Assembly (NCBI GenBank): GCA_030656075.1 | Contig: JAUSOT010000242.1 | Location: forward strand, 1-41,802 | From: Candidatus Cloacimonadales bacterium | GTDB lineage: Bacteria; Cloacimonadota; Cloacimonadia; Cloacimonadales; TCS61 | Reading direction: 5' to 3' | Length of the DNA stretch: 41,802 nt | Part shown: piece after piece, positions 23,632 through 30,394 of the stretch | Numbering within the stretch: the first letter of the stretch is position 1 | Layout of the letters: every line of letters starts with the position of its first letter | The notes under the pieces: model-generated | What the model saw: the letters and a program-made list of their open reading frames with translations, nothing else | Databases searched by the model: none | Told to the model about the DNA's origin: nothing | Made by a program: the position numbers and the translations under genes

Positions 23632-24848
23632 AAATATTACACGTTTTAGCTCAAAGACCCGGACGAACAGGTAGCGGAGTTTTCCTGCAATCGTTGATTG
23701 AAGAAGCAGATAAAAGAAACTTTGAGCAGGCTGTAGTTGCAGGAGTACTTCCCAAGGAAATTCTCAGCTTCAAATCACACATAAAAACCTATCCGGTTTT
23801 GTTCGACACGAAAGAACTACCTTTTCCGGTTGTCGGAATGAGCAACGTGATGCCCTATCAAAGCATAAGATATTGCGATTTATCGGAGAATATGCTGGAT
23901 TGCTGGAAAAAAGCATTTTCCAAACAACTGGATAGAGCTGTAAAAGAATTTAACCCGGATATCATTCTATCACACCATCTGTGGCTGCTCAGCATTTTGA
24001 CCAAAGAGAGGTTTCCGGAAATCCCGATGATCGTCATCACGCACGGCACCGGGTTACGGCAAATGGAACATGCTCCAAAGTTGGCGAAATATGTAAAAAA
24101 AGGATGTAAAAAAATCGATCTTGTGCTCAGTTTGAACGAAGAACAGAAAAAGCAGATTGTAAAAAAATATCATTATCCTGCTGAAAGGATAATTATCACC
24201 GGAACCGGTTACAATTCCGCTATCTTCTACAAAGAACCAAAACCATATAGCGAAACGGTGAAAATTATTTATGCCGGAAAACTCAGCCCAGCTAAAGGAA
24301 TTCAATCATTTATCCGCTCAATCGGTGAAATAAAAACTTTCAATCTGGAATTTGTGATCATTGGATCTGCCAGTACAGAAAATACTTCCATAGTTTATGA
24401 AATGACAGCCGACACACATCACCCGATCATGTTCACTGGAGCATTACCGCAACATGAACTGGCCCAGCACTTCCGACGCAGCGATATCTTTGTTTTGCCA
24501 TCATTTTTCGAAGGTTTGCCGCTTGTTCTTATTGAAGCAATTGCCTGTAGATTACGCATCGTGGTTAGTGATCTGCCTGGCCTGCGGGAATTTCTGGGAA
24601 AAGAGTTCTGTAAGAGCGATCTGATTTCTTTTGTGCCGCTTCCCAGGCTTAAGAACAGGGATATTCCTTTTAAGAAAGATCTGCCAATTTTCGAAAATAA
24701 TTTGCTGCACGCTCTAAAAAAACAAATAAAAAATGTTATTCTGGCTCGACCAATTCCGGAGGAATTAATTAAGCAAACCATCAGCAACTGGACATGGGAA
24801 AATTTATTCGATAAAATAACTGTGCAGATCGATCGTCTGGTAAAATGA
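23628..24848 (+). CDS. Glycosyltransferase, GT4 family
   Basis: A 406-residue GT-B glycosyltransferase outside the main polysaccharide operon. It opens MKILHVLAQRPGRTGSGVFLQSL, the GT4 acceptor loop, and contains MIVITHGTGLRQMEH. The donor half has VKIIYAGKLSPAKGIQSFIRSIGE, EFVIIGSASTENTS and VLPSFFEGLPLVLIEAIACRLRIVVSDLPGLREFL with the E-x7-E motif. It overlaps the HAD gene by 4 bases, so they may act on the same sugar-phosphate or glycan. The stop again overlaps a following ATG, which opens only a short broken reading frame. Confidence 0.9.
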   Translation: MKILHVLAQRPGRTGSGVFLQSLIEEADKRNFEQAVVAGVLPKEILSFKSHIKTYPVLFDTKELPFPVVGMSNVMPYQSIRYCDLSENMLDCWKKAFSKQLDRAVKEFNPDIILSHHLWLLSILTKERFPEIPMIVITHGTGLRQMEHAPKLAKYVKKGCKKIDLVLSLNEEQKKQIVKKYHYPAERIIITGTGYNSAIFYKEPKPYSETVKIIYAGKLSPAKGIQSFIRSIGEIKTFNLEFVIIGSASTENTSIVYEMTADTHHPIMFTGALPQHELAQHFRRSDIFVLPSFFEGLPLVLIEAIACRLRIVVSDLPGLREFLGKEFCKSDLISFVPLPRLKNRDIPFKKDLPIFENNLLHALKKQIKNVILARPIPEELIKQTISNWTWENLFDKITVQIDRLVK

Positions 24849-24943
24849 AAAAGATTTTTATTCTGATCTTTGGGATATTAGCATGTTCCTGTTTTTCCTC
24901 GGAAGTTGAAACTATATCCAGGATACTAATAGTGCCTTTATAA
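24845..24943 (+). pseudogene. Orphan signal peptide, remnant of a truncated exported protein
   Basis: A 32-codon frame overlaps the glycosyltransferase stop as ATGA and reads MKKIFILIFGILACSCFSSE, a good signal peptide with a lipobox-like ILAC, but stops 12 residues later. It looks like the 5' end of a secreted protein or lipoprotein gene whose remainder is gone. About 155 bases of AT-rich sequence with no other gene follow. A very small genuine peptide is the alternative. Confidence 0.45.
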
Positions 24944-24955
24944 ATAAAAAGTACA

Positions 24956-24961
24956 TTGACA
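24956..24961 (+). promoter_or_regulatory. Candidate -35 element upstream of the aromatic-rich protein
   Basis: A perfect TTGACA lies 138 bases before the next ATG, with AT-rich sequence following but no clear TATAAT at 16-18 bases. Low support on its own. Confidence 0.25.
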
Positions 24962-25099
24962 CAAAATATTAATCACATTTAGTTGTTTTTTTGAGAATTG
25001 TGGTATCAAATAGTGTCGATGATGATTACATTGATAATTAATTTTTTGATGTAAGCTGCACTATTTGGTGTAATTGGCATCATATTGAAGGAGGAGAAA

Positions 25100-25855
25100 A
25101 TGAAAAAAGCTTTTGTATTGATACTTGTTTTTTGCTTTGCAATATCTCTGAATTATTTTGCTCAACAGCAAAATGATAAAAAAGATAGAACCGAGCAAGA
25201 CAAGAAAGTAGAGAAAATAGAAAAAGAAGAAAAGTCAAAAAAAAATGATCAGGTAGAAAAACCTGTCATTCTTCAGAAAGAAGAAAATAAAACAGTTCAA
25301 AAGCAATTTGAGCAAACCGATAAAAGGAAGAAACCTTTGGATTTCTCAAATTTTATAACCAAAAAAAGCGATAAAGTAGTCGATGCTCCTCACAACCAGG
25401 TGGAATTGAAGAAATTCAAAAAATATAAGCATAAGCCGTATTCTCAGATGAATATTTCTCAACATATCCACTATGAACATCCAATCCAATATTTTTACAC
25501 CATTCCTCCCCGCTATATTTATCGTGGAATCTGGATTCGATATTACTTCTTTCACGATGACGGATTTTTCTTTTACGATGGCTATCCATATTACGTTTAT
25601 GATAACTATTTTCATCGTTATAGCGATACCGACACAGGTTCCTATGACTTGGTTGACAGTATTACAGACAAAGTTTATGCAACTTTTTACGGAGTCAGCC
25701 TGAAACAGAGTTATGACCGTTGCGCCGATATGAGAGACAGGCTAAATAATGAGGAAGGATTTTATCGTTATTTCTGCGCAGAAAGGTTTATTTATGATCC
25801 CGATTATAATTATGGTTGGAATCCGGATGATTACCCGGACTGGTATTGGTATTGA
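25100..25855 (+). CDS. Secreted aromatic-rich protein of unknown function
   Basis: A 251-residue exported protein I cannot assign. The start is fixed by a strong GGAGGAG ribosome site; an upstream in-frame TTG is unlikely. Residues 1-21 are a signal peptide (MKKAFVLILVFCFAISLNYF). Residues about 22-90 are a highly charged, Lys/Glu/Asp/Gln-rich low-complexity stretch. Residues about 115-185 are extremely rich in Tyr, Phe, His and Asp (for example RYYFFHDDGFFFYDGYPYY), and the chain ends in DYNYGWNPDDYPDWYWY. It could be a surface or matrix protein. Two Cys residues near 209 and 227 could form a disulfide. Confidence 0.7.
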   Translation: MKKAFVLILVFCFAISLNYFAQQQNDKKDRTEQDKKVEKIEKEEKSKKNDQVEKPVILQKEENKTVQKQFEQTDKRKKPLDFSNFITKKSDKVVDAPHNQVELKKFKKYKHKPYSQMNISQHIHYEHPIQYFYTIPPRYIYRGIWIRYYFFHDDGFFFYDGYPYYVYDNYFHRYSDTDTGSYDLVDSITDKVYATFYGVSLKQSYDRCADMRDRLNNEEGFYRYFCAERFIYDPDYNYGWNPDDYPDWYWY

Positions 25856-25877
25856 TCATTAAATCCTGGAGAGATTA

Positions 25878-26338
25878 ATGGGAACGCAGCAAGCCTTCAT
25901 GATTATATTAGCTGTAGTTATCGTCGCAGCCGCTGTGATCGGTACATTTGGATATATTAAGCAAAAGCATATCGAAGAAAATCGCAAAGCTATCATATCT
26001 GACCTGCAACAAATGTCAGCTCATTCAAATGCTTATTATAAAGCTCCTCTAAGCATCGGTGGAGGAGAAGGACTTTGGGTTCCTAAAGTGAATGAACAAT
26101 ATCAAGGGGATCGTTGCGGCCTCTGGTTAAATTATGCAAGATATAAAAACATAATTTCGGTGATACTTTTCGCACTATGAATGGCACATTTAGAATGTGG
26201 ATAAATTCTTATACGGATGATGTTTTGAAGATCGAAGGCGTAGGACACGAGATAGGTTATGACGGAGAAAATCCAGTGAAAGCACGAATGAGTTTAACCG
26301 GCTCAACTGGAAGAATCCAAATGGTAATTTTAAATTGA
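25878..26338 (+). pseudogene. Pilin-like membrane-anchored protein, interrupted by a frameshift
   Basis: The frame opens with an N-terminal membrane helix, then EENRKAIISDLQQMSAHSNAYYKAPLSIGGGEG, like the intact neighbour downstream. It runs off at 26180. Adding one A to the run of five As at 26145-26149 restores a 153-residue protein ending ENPVKARMSLTGSTGRIQMVILN, which aligns nearly residue for residue with the 151-residue paralogue. The break is therefore a one-base deletion in a homopolymer. It may be decay, phase variation or a sequencing error. The function is that of the paralogue. Confidence 0.8.
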
Positions 26339-26357
26339 TAATGGGAGTTGATAGAAA

Positions 26358-26813
26358 ATGAAAAAATTTCTACTGATCTGCCTAATCGTGACCATCATCG
26401 TCGTATCTGTGGCAATCGGTATAAATATTTACGAAAGCAAAATGGTGGAAAACAACCGTAATGCGGTTATCGCTGATCTTAACTTAATTGCAGATAAGGC
26501 TTTAGAATATTATGAAGCTCCGTTGCAAATTGGCGGAGGAGGCAATAATTGGGCCCCGAAAGTTGATGACGAATATGCCCAAAATAGATGTGCGCTCTGG
26601 CTTAACTTTTCCGGCATAATTAAGGGGGAAAGCGGCGATGAATTTTCCACTGCCAATGGAACATATAAATTGTGGTTATCATCCTGGGAAGATAAAACAT
26701 TGAAGATGATGGGTACTGGACTCGAAATTGGTAAAGACGGTATAAATCCTGTTAAGGTGAGAATGGATTTGAATGGACCAACTCAGGGTGTATCAATTAC
26801 TGTTTTAAATTAA
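26358..26813 (+). CDS. Pilin-like membrane-anchored protein
   Basis: A 151-residue protein with an N-terminal hydrophobic helix (residues about 3-25), then a charged helix VENNRNAVIADLNLIADKALEYYEAPL, then IGGGGNNW and a compact C-terminal beta-rich domain. The helix followed by a Y-Y-x-x-P and glycine-rich turn resembles pseudopilin or type IV pilin-like proteins, but there is no G-F-T-L-x-E prepilin cleavage site. I therefore call it pilin-like only and infer that it is anchored in the inner membrane with its domain outside. It is a tandem duplicate of the broken gene 20 bases upstream and follows a GGGAG ribosome site. Confidence 0.65.
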   Translation: MKKFLLICLIVTIIVVSVAIGINIYESKMVENNRNAVIADLNLIADKALEYYEAPLQIGGGGNNWAPKVDDEYAQNRCALWLNFSGIIKGESGDEFSTANGTYKLWLSSWEDKTLKMMGTGLEIGKDGINPVKVRMDLNGPTQGVSITVLN

Positions 26814-26832
26814 AATTAGGGGGGAGAGAAAG

Positions 26833-27108
26833 ATGAAAAAAACAGCAAAAAAACAAACCGGCATGCCTTGGTATATTATATCATTAATGCTTACAACTCT
26901 CGGAGCAATCTCTATTGTCATGCTTTTCATCGTATACTATTATAAAGAGCAGGGTATTGTTTTCTGGAGCATAATTATTTCCTGGTTTGTTATTTTGCTG
27001 GTAGCCTTATTAGAAATAAGCAGATTAGAACACAAACATTTAAAATTACGGGAACAATATGATAAGAAAATTGCAGAATTGGAAAAAGCATTGGCTGAAA
27101 AAAAATAA
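26833..27108 (+). CDS. Small membrane protein with two helices and a coiled coil
   Basis: A 91-residue protein. Two hydrophobic helices at about 12-35 and 42-62 flank a short polar loop, followed by a charged coiled coil (ISRLEHKHLKLREQYDKKIAELEKALAEKK). No family is recognised. The strong ribosome site GGGGGGAG precedes it, and it lies 19 bases after the pilin-like gene in what appears to be one transcript. It could be a membrane anchor or partner for the pilin-like protein. Confidence 0.7.
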   Translation: MKKTAKKQTGMPWYIISLMLTTLGAISIVMLFIVYYYKEQGIVFWSIIISWFVILLVALLEISRLEHKHLKLREQYDKKIAELEKALAEKK

Positions 27109-27133
27109 TCTGAAATAGAGAATTATAAAAATA

Positions 27134-27484
27134 ATGAATCATTTGGAATCGGAAGAAGCTTTAGAATTTATAAATAAAAATAAACAAAATCCGGATTTTA
27201 TTTTGCTGGATATCAGAAGAAAGAGAGATTTTCAAAAAAACCGGATCGATGGTGCGATAAACATACCTTACTTTGATGAAGATTTTGATAGAAAACTAAA
27301 AAAATTAGACCGGAATAAAATCTACCTGGTCTATTATTCAGCAGATGCAGTTTCGAATATTACTGTTGAAACCATGGATGAGCTCGATTTTAAAAATGTT
27401 AATAAAATTGCCGGTGGTATTTCTCGCTGGCATAAAAATGGGCTGAGGATAATCTCCTCTATAAAGGTAGATTATGTCATTTAA
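27134..27484 (+). CDS. Rhodanese-like domain protein lacking the catalytic cysteine
   Basis: A 116-residue single rhodanese domain. The fold markers are present: FILLDIRRKRDFQKNRIDGAINIPY, then IYLVYY and the closing NVNKIAGGISRWHKNGL. In active rhodaneses a cysteine opens the loop after the IYLVYY-like strand; here the sequence is YYSADAVSN with no Cys, and the protein has no cysteine at all. It is probably a non-catalytic binding or regulatory version. It overlaps the next gene by 11 bases, so the two are translated together. Confidence 0.82.
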   Translation: MNHLESEEALEFINKNKQNPDFILLDIRRKRDFQKNRIDGAINIPYFDEDFDRKLKKLDRNKIYLVYYSADAVSNITVETMDELDFKNVNKIAGGISRWHKNGLRIISSIKVDYVI

Positions 27485-29195
27485 ATGTTGCCTGATTCTC
27501 TTTGTATTTGTTGCATTTTCAATCGTGAACTACGCTCAGAATACAGTTGATACCCTCAGTTTTGATTACAATCGCCTTCCTGCCGGTCAGAAGGCAGAAA
27601 TGCTTATGGAAGTGGGAGTTGGCTATCTAAATTTGAATGATTATTCCCAGGCTCTTCATTATTTTGATTATGCTCGTAAAATTTATGAAAATATCAATGA
27701 TGAAAATGGCATTGCAATGGTATTCAATAATATCGGCAATATCCATAACCGTTTGGGAAATTATGAAAAAGCTCTTGATTTTCATTTCAAGTCATTACGA
27801 CTATATGAAAAACTGGCAATCAAAGAAGGAGTTGCTGAATCAGTAAATTATATCGGAATGGTTTATCAGAATTTAAAGAAATTTCCGGAATCACTGGATT
27901 TTTATAATCGAGCTTTGCAGATAAATTACGAGATCAAAGACCTGGAAGGAGCTTCCAAAAGCTTGAATAACATGGGAAATATTATGCTTTCCATGGCAAA
28001 TTTTGAACAAGCACTCACCTATTATCAGAAATCACTCAACTTAAAAGATGAACTTGATAATAAGTATGGCAAAGCAGTTACATTGAACAATATCGGTATG
28101 GTTTATCAGGGATTGAAACAATATGACAAAGCCATGGAGCATTATGAAATGTCGCTGCTGCTGATGAATGAACTTGACGATGCCCACGGAATAGCTTCTT
28201 CCTACTATCACATTGGAGTGCTTCACTACGAACAAGGCGATGAAAGCGTTGCAATGGATTACCTGGATAAGGGGCTTCGCTATGCTATCCTGGGAAATGA
28301 ACTGACAATTCAAAGGAATTGTTATAATCTTCTTTCCCGGATTTATGCTAATAGAAAAAACTACGAGAAAGCCTTCCAAACCTACAAGCTTTATACCGAT
28401 ATGAAAGATTCGCTTTTCACCGAAATGAATAGTCGCGCCATCACCGAAACTAAAATTAAATATGAGACAGAGAAGAAGGAACAAGAGATCGAACATCTGA
28501 AGAACGCTGCCGATTTGCAGCAAATGATCGTTAAAAGACAATCGATCTACCTGATAATATTCGTGGCAGGCTTCATTGTTTTTGCTTTACTGGCGTTCTA
28601 TGCATATACGCAATACAAATTAAAAGCACAGTCACATAAGACCATCGAAGATCAAAATTCTCTTTTGAAAGAAGCTTACGATCAGGTGAAAAAACTTTCC
28701 AAAACCGATCCCTTAACAAAGCTGCTTACCCGGCAGGATATTCAGGATAAGATCCAATATGAAACTACACGATTTATTAGAAGCAAACAGCCATTTATAA
28801 TAGCTTTTGGAGATATCGATAACCTTAATTCCGTGAATGAAAGATTTACTAAAGATTGCGGTGATATTATACTGCGTTCCATTTCAGATTTGATCCGCAA
28901 AAAACTGCGCAACCAGGATCACGTGGGACGCTGGACATCCACCAAATTCGTCCTGGTGCTTCCCGATACCGATATAAAAGGTGCCAAGATCGTAGCTGAA
29001 AAGCTCCGCAAAGAAGTCAAAAATTTTGATATGGTATACGGACGTTATACTATTAAAGTTACCATTACTTTCGGATTGAGTATTTATGATCAGGAGCGGG
29101 ATGTAAACGCTTGCATCAACGAAGCAGATGCGGCTTTACGGTTTGGAAAGCTGAATCATAAAAACTGCGTGATCGCTTTTAATGAGATGAAATAA
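27474..29195 (+). CDS. TPR-repeat, membrane-anchored, degenerate GGDEF protein
   Basis: A 573-residue signalling protein. A signal peptide (residues 1-21) is followed by about six tetratricopeptide repeats of the paired A/G/Y pattern (about 35-300, for example GIAMVFNNIGNIHNRLGNYEKALDFHFKSL), a coiled coil near 310-350, one membrane helix near 352-378 (IYLIIFVAGFIVFALLAFYAY) and a cytoplasmic GGDEF-type domain (about 405-573). The GGDEF region keeps AFGDIDNLNSVNERF and FGLSIYD but has TSTKF in place of GGDEF, so it should not make c-di-GMP. The TPR part probably senses a periplasmic partner. It overlaps the rhodanese gene. A second degenerate GGDEF protein lies at 22059. Confidence 0.85.
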   Translation: MSFKCCLILFVFVAFSIVNYAQNTVDTLSFDYNRLPAGQKAEMLMEVGVGYLNLNDYSQALHYFDYARKIYENINDENGIAMVFNNIGNIHNRLGNYEKALDFHFKSLRLYEKLAIKEGVAESVNYIGMVYQNLKKFPESLDFYNRALQINYEIKDLEGASKSLNNMGNIMLSMANFEQALTYYQKSLNLKDELDNKYGKAVTLNNIGMVYQGLKQYDKAMEHYEMSLLLMNELDDAHGIASSYYHIGVLHYEQGDESVAMDYLDKGLRYAILGNELTIQRNCYNLLSRIYANRKNYEKAFQTYKLYTDMKDSLFTEMNSRAITETKIKYETEKKEQEIEHLKNAADLQQMIVKRQSIYLIIFVAGFIVFALLAFYAYTQYKLKAQSHKTIEDQNSLLKEAYDQVKKLSKTDPLTKLLTRQDIQDKIQYETTRFIRSKQPFIIAFGDIDNLNSVNERFTKDCGDIILRSISDLIRKKLRNQDHVGRWTSTKFVLVLPDTDIKGAKIVAEKLRKEVKNFDMVYGRYTIKVTITFGLSIYDQERDVNACINEADAALRFGKLNHKNCVIAFNEMK

Positions 29196-29220
29196 TTCCA
29201 ATTTTCAGCAAATAATTTTG

Positions 29221-29226
29221 TTGACA
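29221..29226 (+). promoter_or_regulatory. Candidate -35 element for tRNA-Phe
   Basis: A perfect TTGACA begins 76 bases before tRNA-Phe. No clear TATAAT follows at 17 bases, so this is only a half-site. Confidence 0.3.
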
Positions 29227-29264
29227 CTACAAACCTCATTTTTGTTTTGTGCACTCTGCTTATT

Positions 29265-29289
29265 GAGGATAATTAATATTATTATCCTC
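29265..29289. promoter_or_regulatory. Perfect 9-base inverted repeat before tRNA-Phe
   Basis: GAGGATAAT and ATTATCCTC pair around a 7-base centre, ending 8 bases before the tRNA 5' end. It could be an operator, a 5' leader hairpin or a processing signal. No long T-run follows, so it is not a typical terminator. Confidence 0.55.
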
Positions 29290-29296
29290 ACCATGT

Positions 29297-29372
29297 GGCG
29301 GGATAGCTCAGTTGGTAGAGCAGAGGCCTGAAAAGCCTTGTGTCCCCAGTTCAAGTCTGGGTCCTGCCACCA
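29297..29372 (+). tRNA. tRNA-Phe (GAA)
   Basis: The cloverleaf folds fully: acceptor GGCGGGA/TCCTGCC (one G-T), D stem GCTC/GAGC, anticodon stem GAGGC/GCCTT with loop CTGAAAA and anticodon GAA, T arm CCCAG/CTGGG with loop TTCAAGT, then discriminator A and encoded CCA. It stands alone between the TPR-GGDEF gene and a small broken gene. Confidence 0.96.
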
Positions 29373-29413
29373 TTTTTATTAATTACGAAGTAATACAATC
29401 ATTTTTTTTTAAT

Positions 29414-29419
29414 TTGACA
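29414..29419 (+). promoter_or_regulatory. Candidate -35 element for the small gene after tRNA-Phe
   Basis: TTGACA lies 48 bases before the ATG of the small frame, with an AT-rich stretch (ATAAATTG) about 13 bases downstream. Weak but sensibly placed. Confidence 0.3.
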
Positions 29420-29466
29420 GAATCTATCAGCGATAAATTGTAGAAGAAAGATAGTGAGGAAAAACA

Positions 29467-29639
29467 ATGAAGGAAAAATCCAAAATCAAGGAACTTCTAC
29501 ATAGATATTGCGGTTTTAGCTACGTGAAAAAGATAGCAAAAAAATCAACTTCAGTTGAAACGAAGTGGATAAGTTAATCTTAGTGCTAACCGAATCTTTA
29601 GAAGTGATCTGTTCCTGCGCTGATAAAAAACCGGTTTAA
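29467..29639 (+). pseudogene. Small gene, apparently frameshifted
   Basis: An ATG with a GAGGA ribosome site opens a 36-codon frame (MKEKSKIKELLHRYCGFSYV...) that stops at 29577. One base missing near GAAACGAAG (about 29558-29565) would join it to a second frame reading VDKLILVLTESLEVICSCADKKPV and ending 29639, giving about 57 residues. No family is recognised. Decay, a sequencing error or two chance frames are all possible. Confidence 0.4.
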
Positions 29640-29655
29640 GAAGGAATAAAAAAGA

Positions 29656-30294
29656 ATGAAATTTATAGATATGAACGATTATAAAAGAAAGAAACACTTC
29701 GATTTCTATCTCAAACAAGATTACCCGCATATGAACCTGTGTGCCAATGTGGAAATAACACGATTAGCAGATTTTCTGAAAAGCAATAAATTACCATTTT
29801 ATTTTTCACTTATTTATCTCAGCATGAGGACTGTAAATCAAATCAGGGAGTTCCGTCACCGCATTCGTGAAAGAACGATAATCGAGCATGAGATTATTCA
29901 TCCATCCTTCTCCGTGATGGCAGAGAATGATCTATTTAGTTTCTGCACCTCCAAATATTCACCCAATTTTCACACTTTTCTGCAGAATGCGCAAAATGAA
30001 GCCGAAAAAGTGAAAACCGAACCGTTTATTGACGATGAGCCCGGCAGAGACGACCTTGTTTACATCACCTGCCTTCCCTGGGTTTCGTTTACCAGTATTT
30101 CACATCCAATTCATCTGCACCCGGTTGACTCTATTCCCCGAATTGCCTGGGGAAAATATTTTAAAGATAATGGTAAACTGATGCTTCCTTTTTCTGTACA
30201 GGTTCATCACGCCCTGCTGGATGGAGTGCATATCGGCAGATTCTTTACAGTTCTGCAGGAAATACTGGATGAACCGGAAAAGATACTACTTTGA
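29656..30294 (+). CDS. Chloramphenicol acetyltransferase-like protein
   Basis: A 212-residue trimer-forming acyltransferase of the CAT fold. The catalytic motif is VQVHHALLDGVHIGRFF, with His185 as base and Asp189 as its structural partner, the same spacing as HHAVCDG in CAT. PWVSFTSISHP and the N-terminal YPHMNLCANVEITRL also match the family, and the length is the usual 210-220. Many CAT-like proteins in FCB genomes are not resistance enzymes, so the substrate is open. The start is a short distance after a GGAAT-type ribosome site (AAGAAGGAATAAA). Confidence 0.88.
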   Translation: MKFIDMNDYKRKKHFDFYLKQDYPHMNLCANVEITRLADFLKSNKLPFYFSLIYLSMRTVNQIREFRHRIRERTIIEHEIIHPSFSVMAENDLFSFCTSKYSPNFHTFLQNAQNEAEKVKTEPFIDDEPGRDDLVYITCLPWVSFTSISHPIHLHPVDSIPRIAWGKYFKDNGKLMLPFSVQVHHALLDGVHIGRFFTVLQEILDEPEKILL

Positions 30295-30394
30295 AACTCA
30301 ATTTTTAAATTATCCTCTTCAACGACCAATATCACGAAGAAAATGATTTTGATGAAATAATGAAAAATAAAATCAGTTAGAAAGGAGAAAAAAA

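Noticed and set aside
29656-30294. Calling the CAT-like gene a chloramphenicol resistance gene
   Set aside because: The catalytic HHxxxDG motif is present, but many family members in this group of bacteria are not resistance enzymes, and nothing nearby indicates a resistance island.
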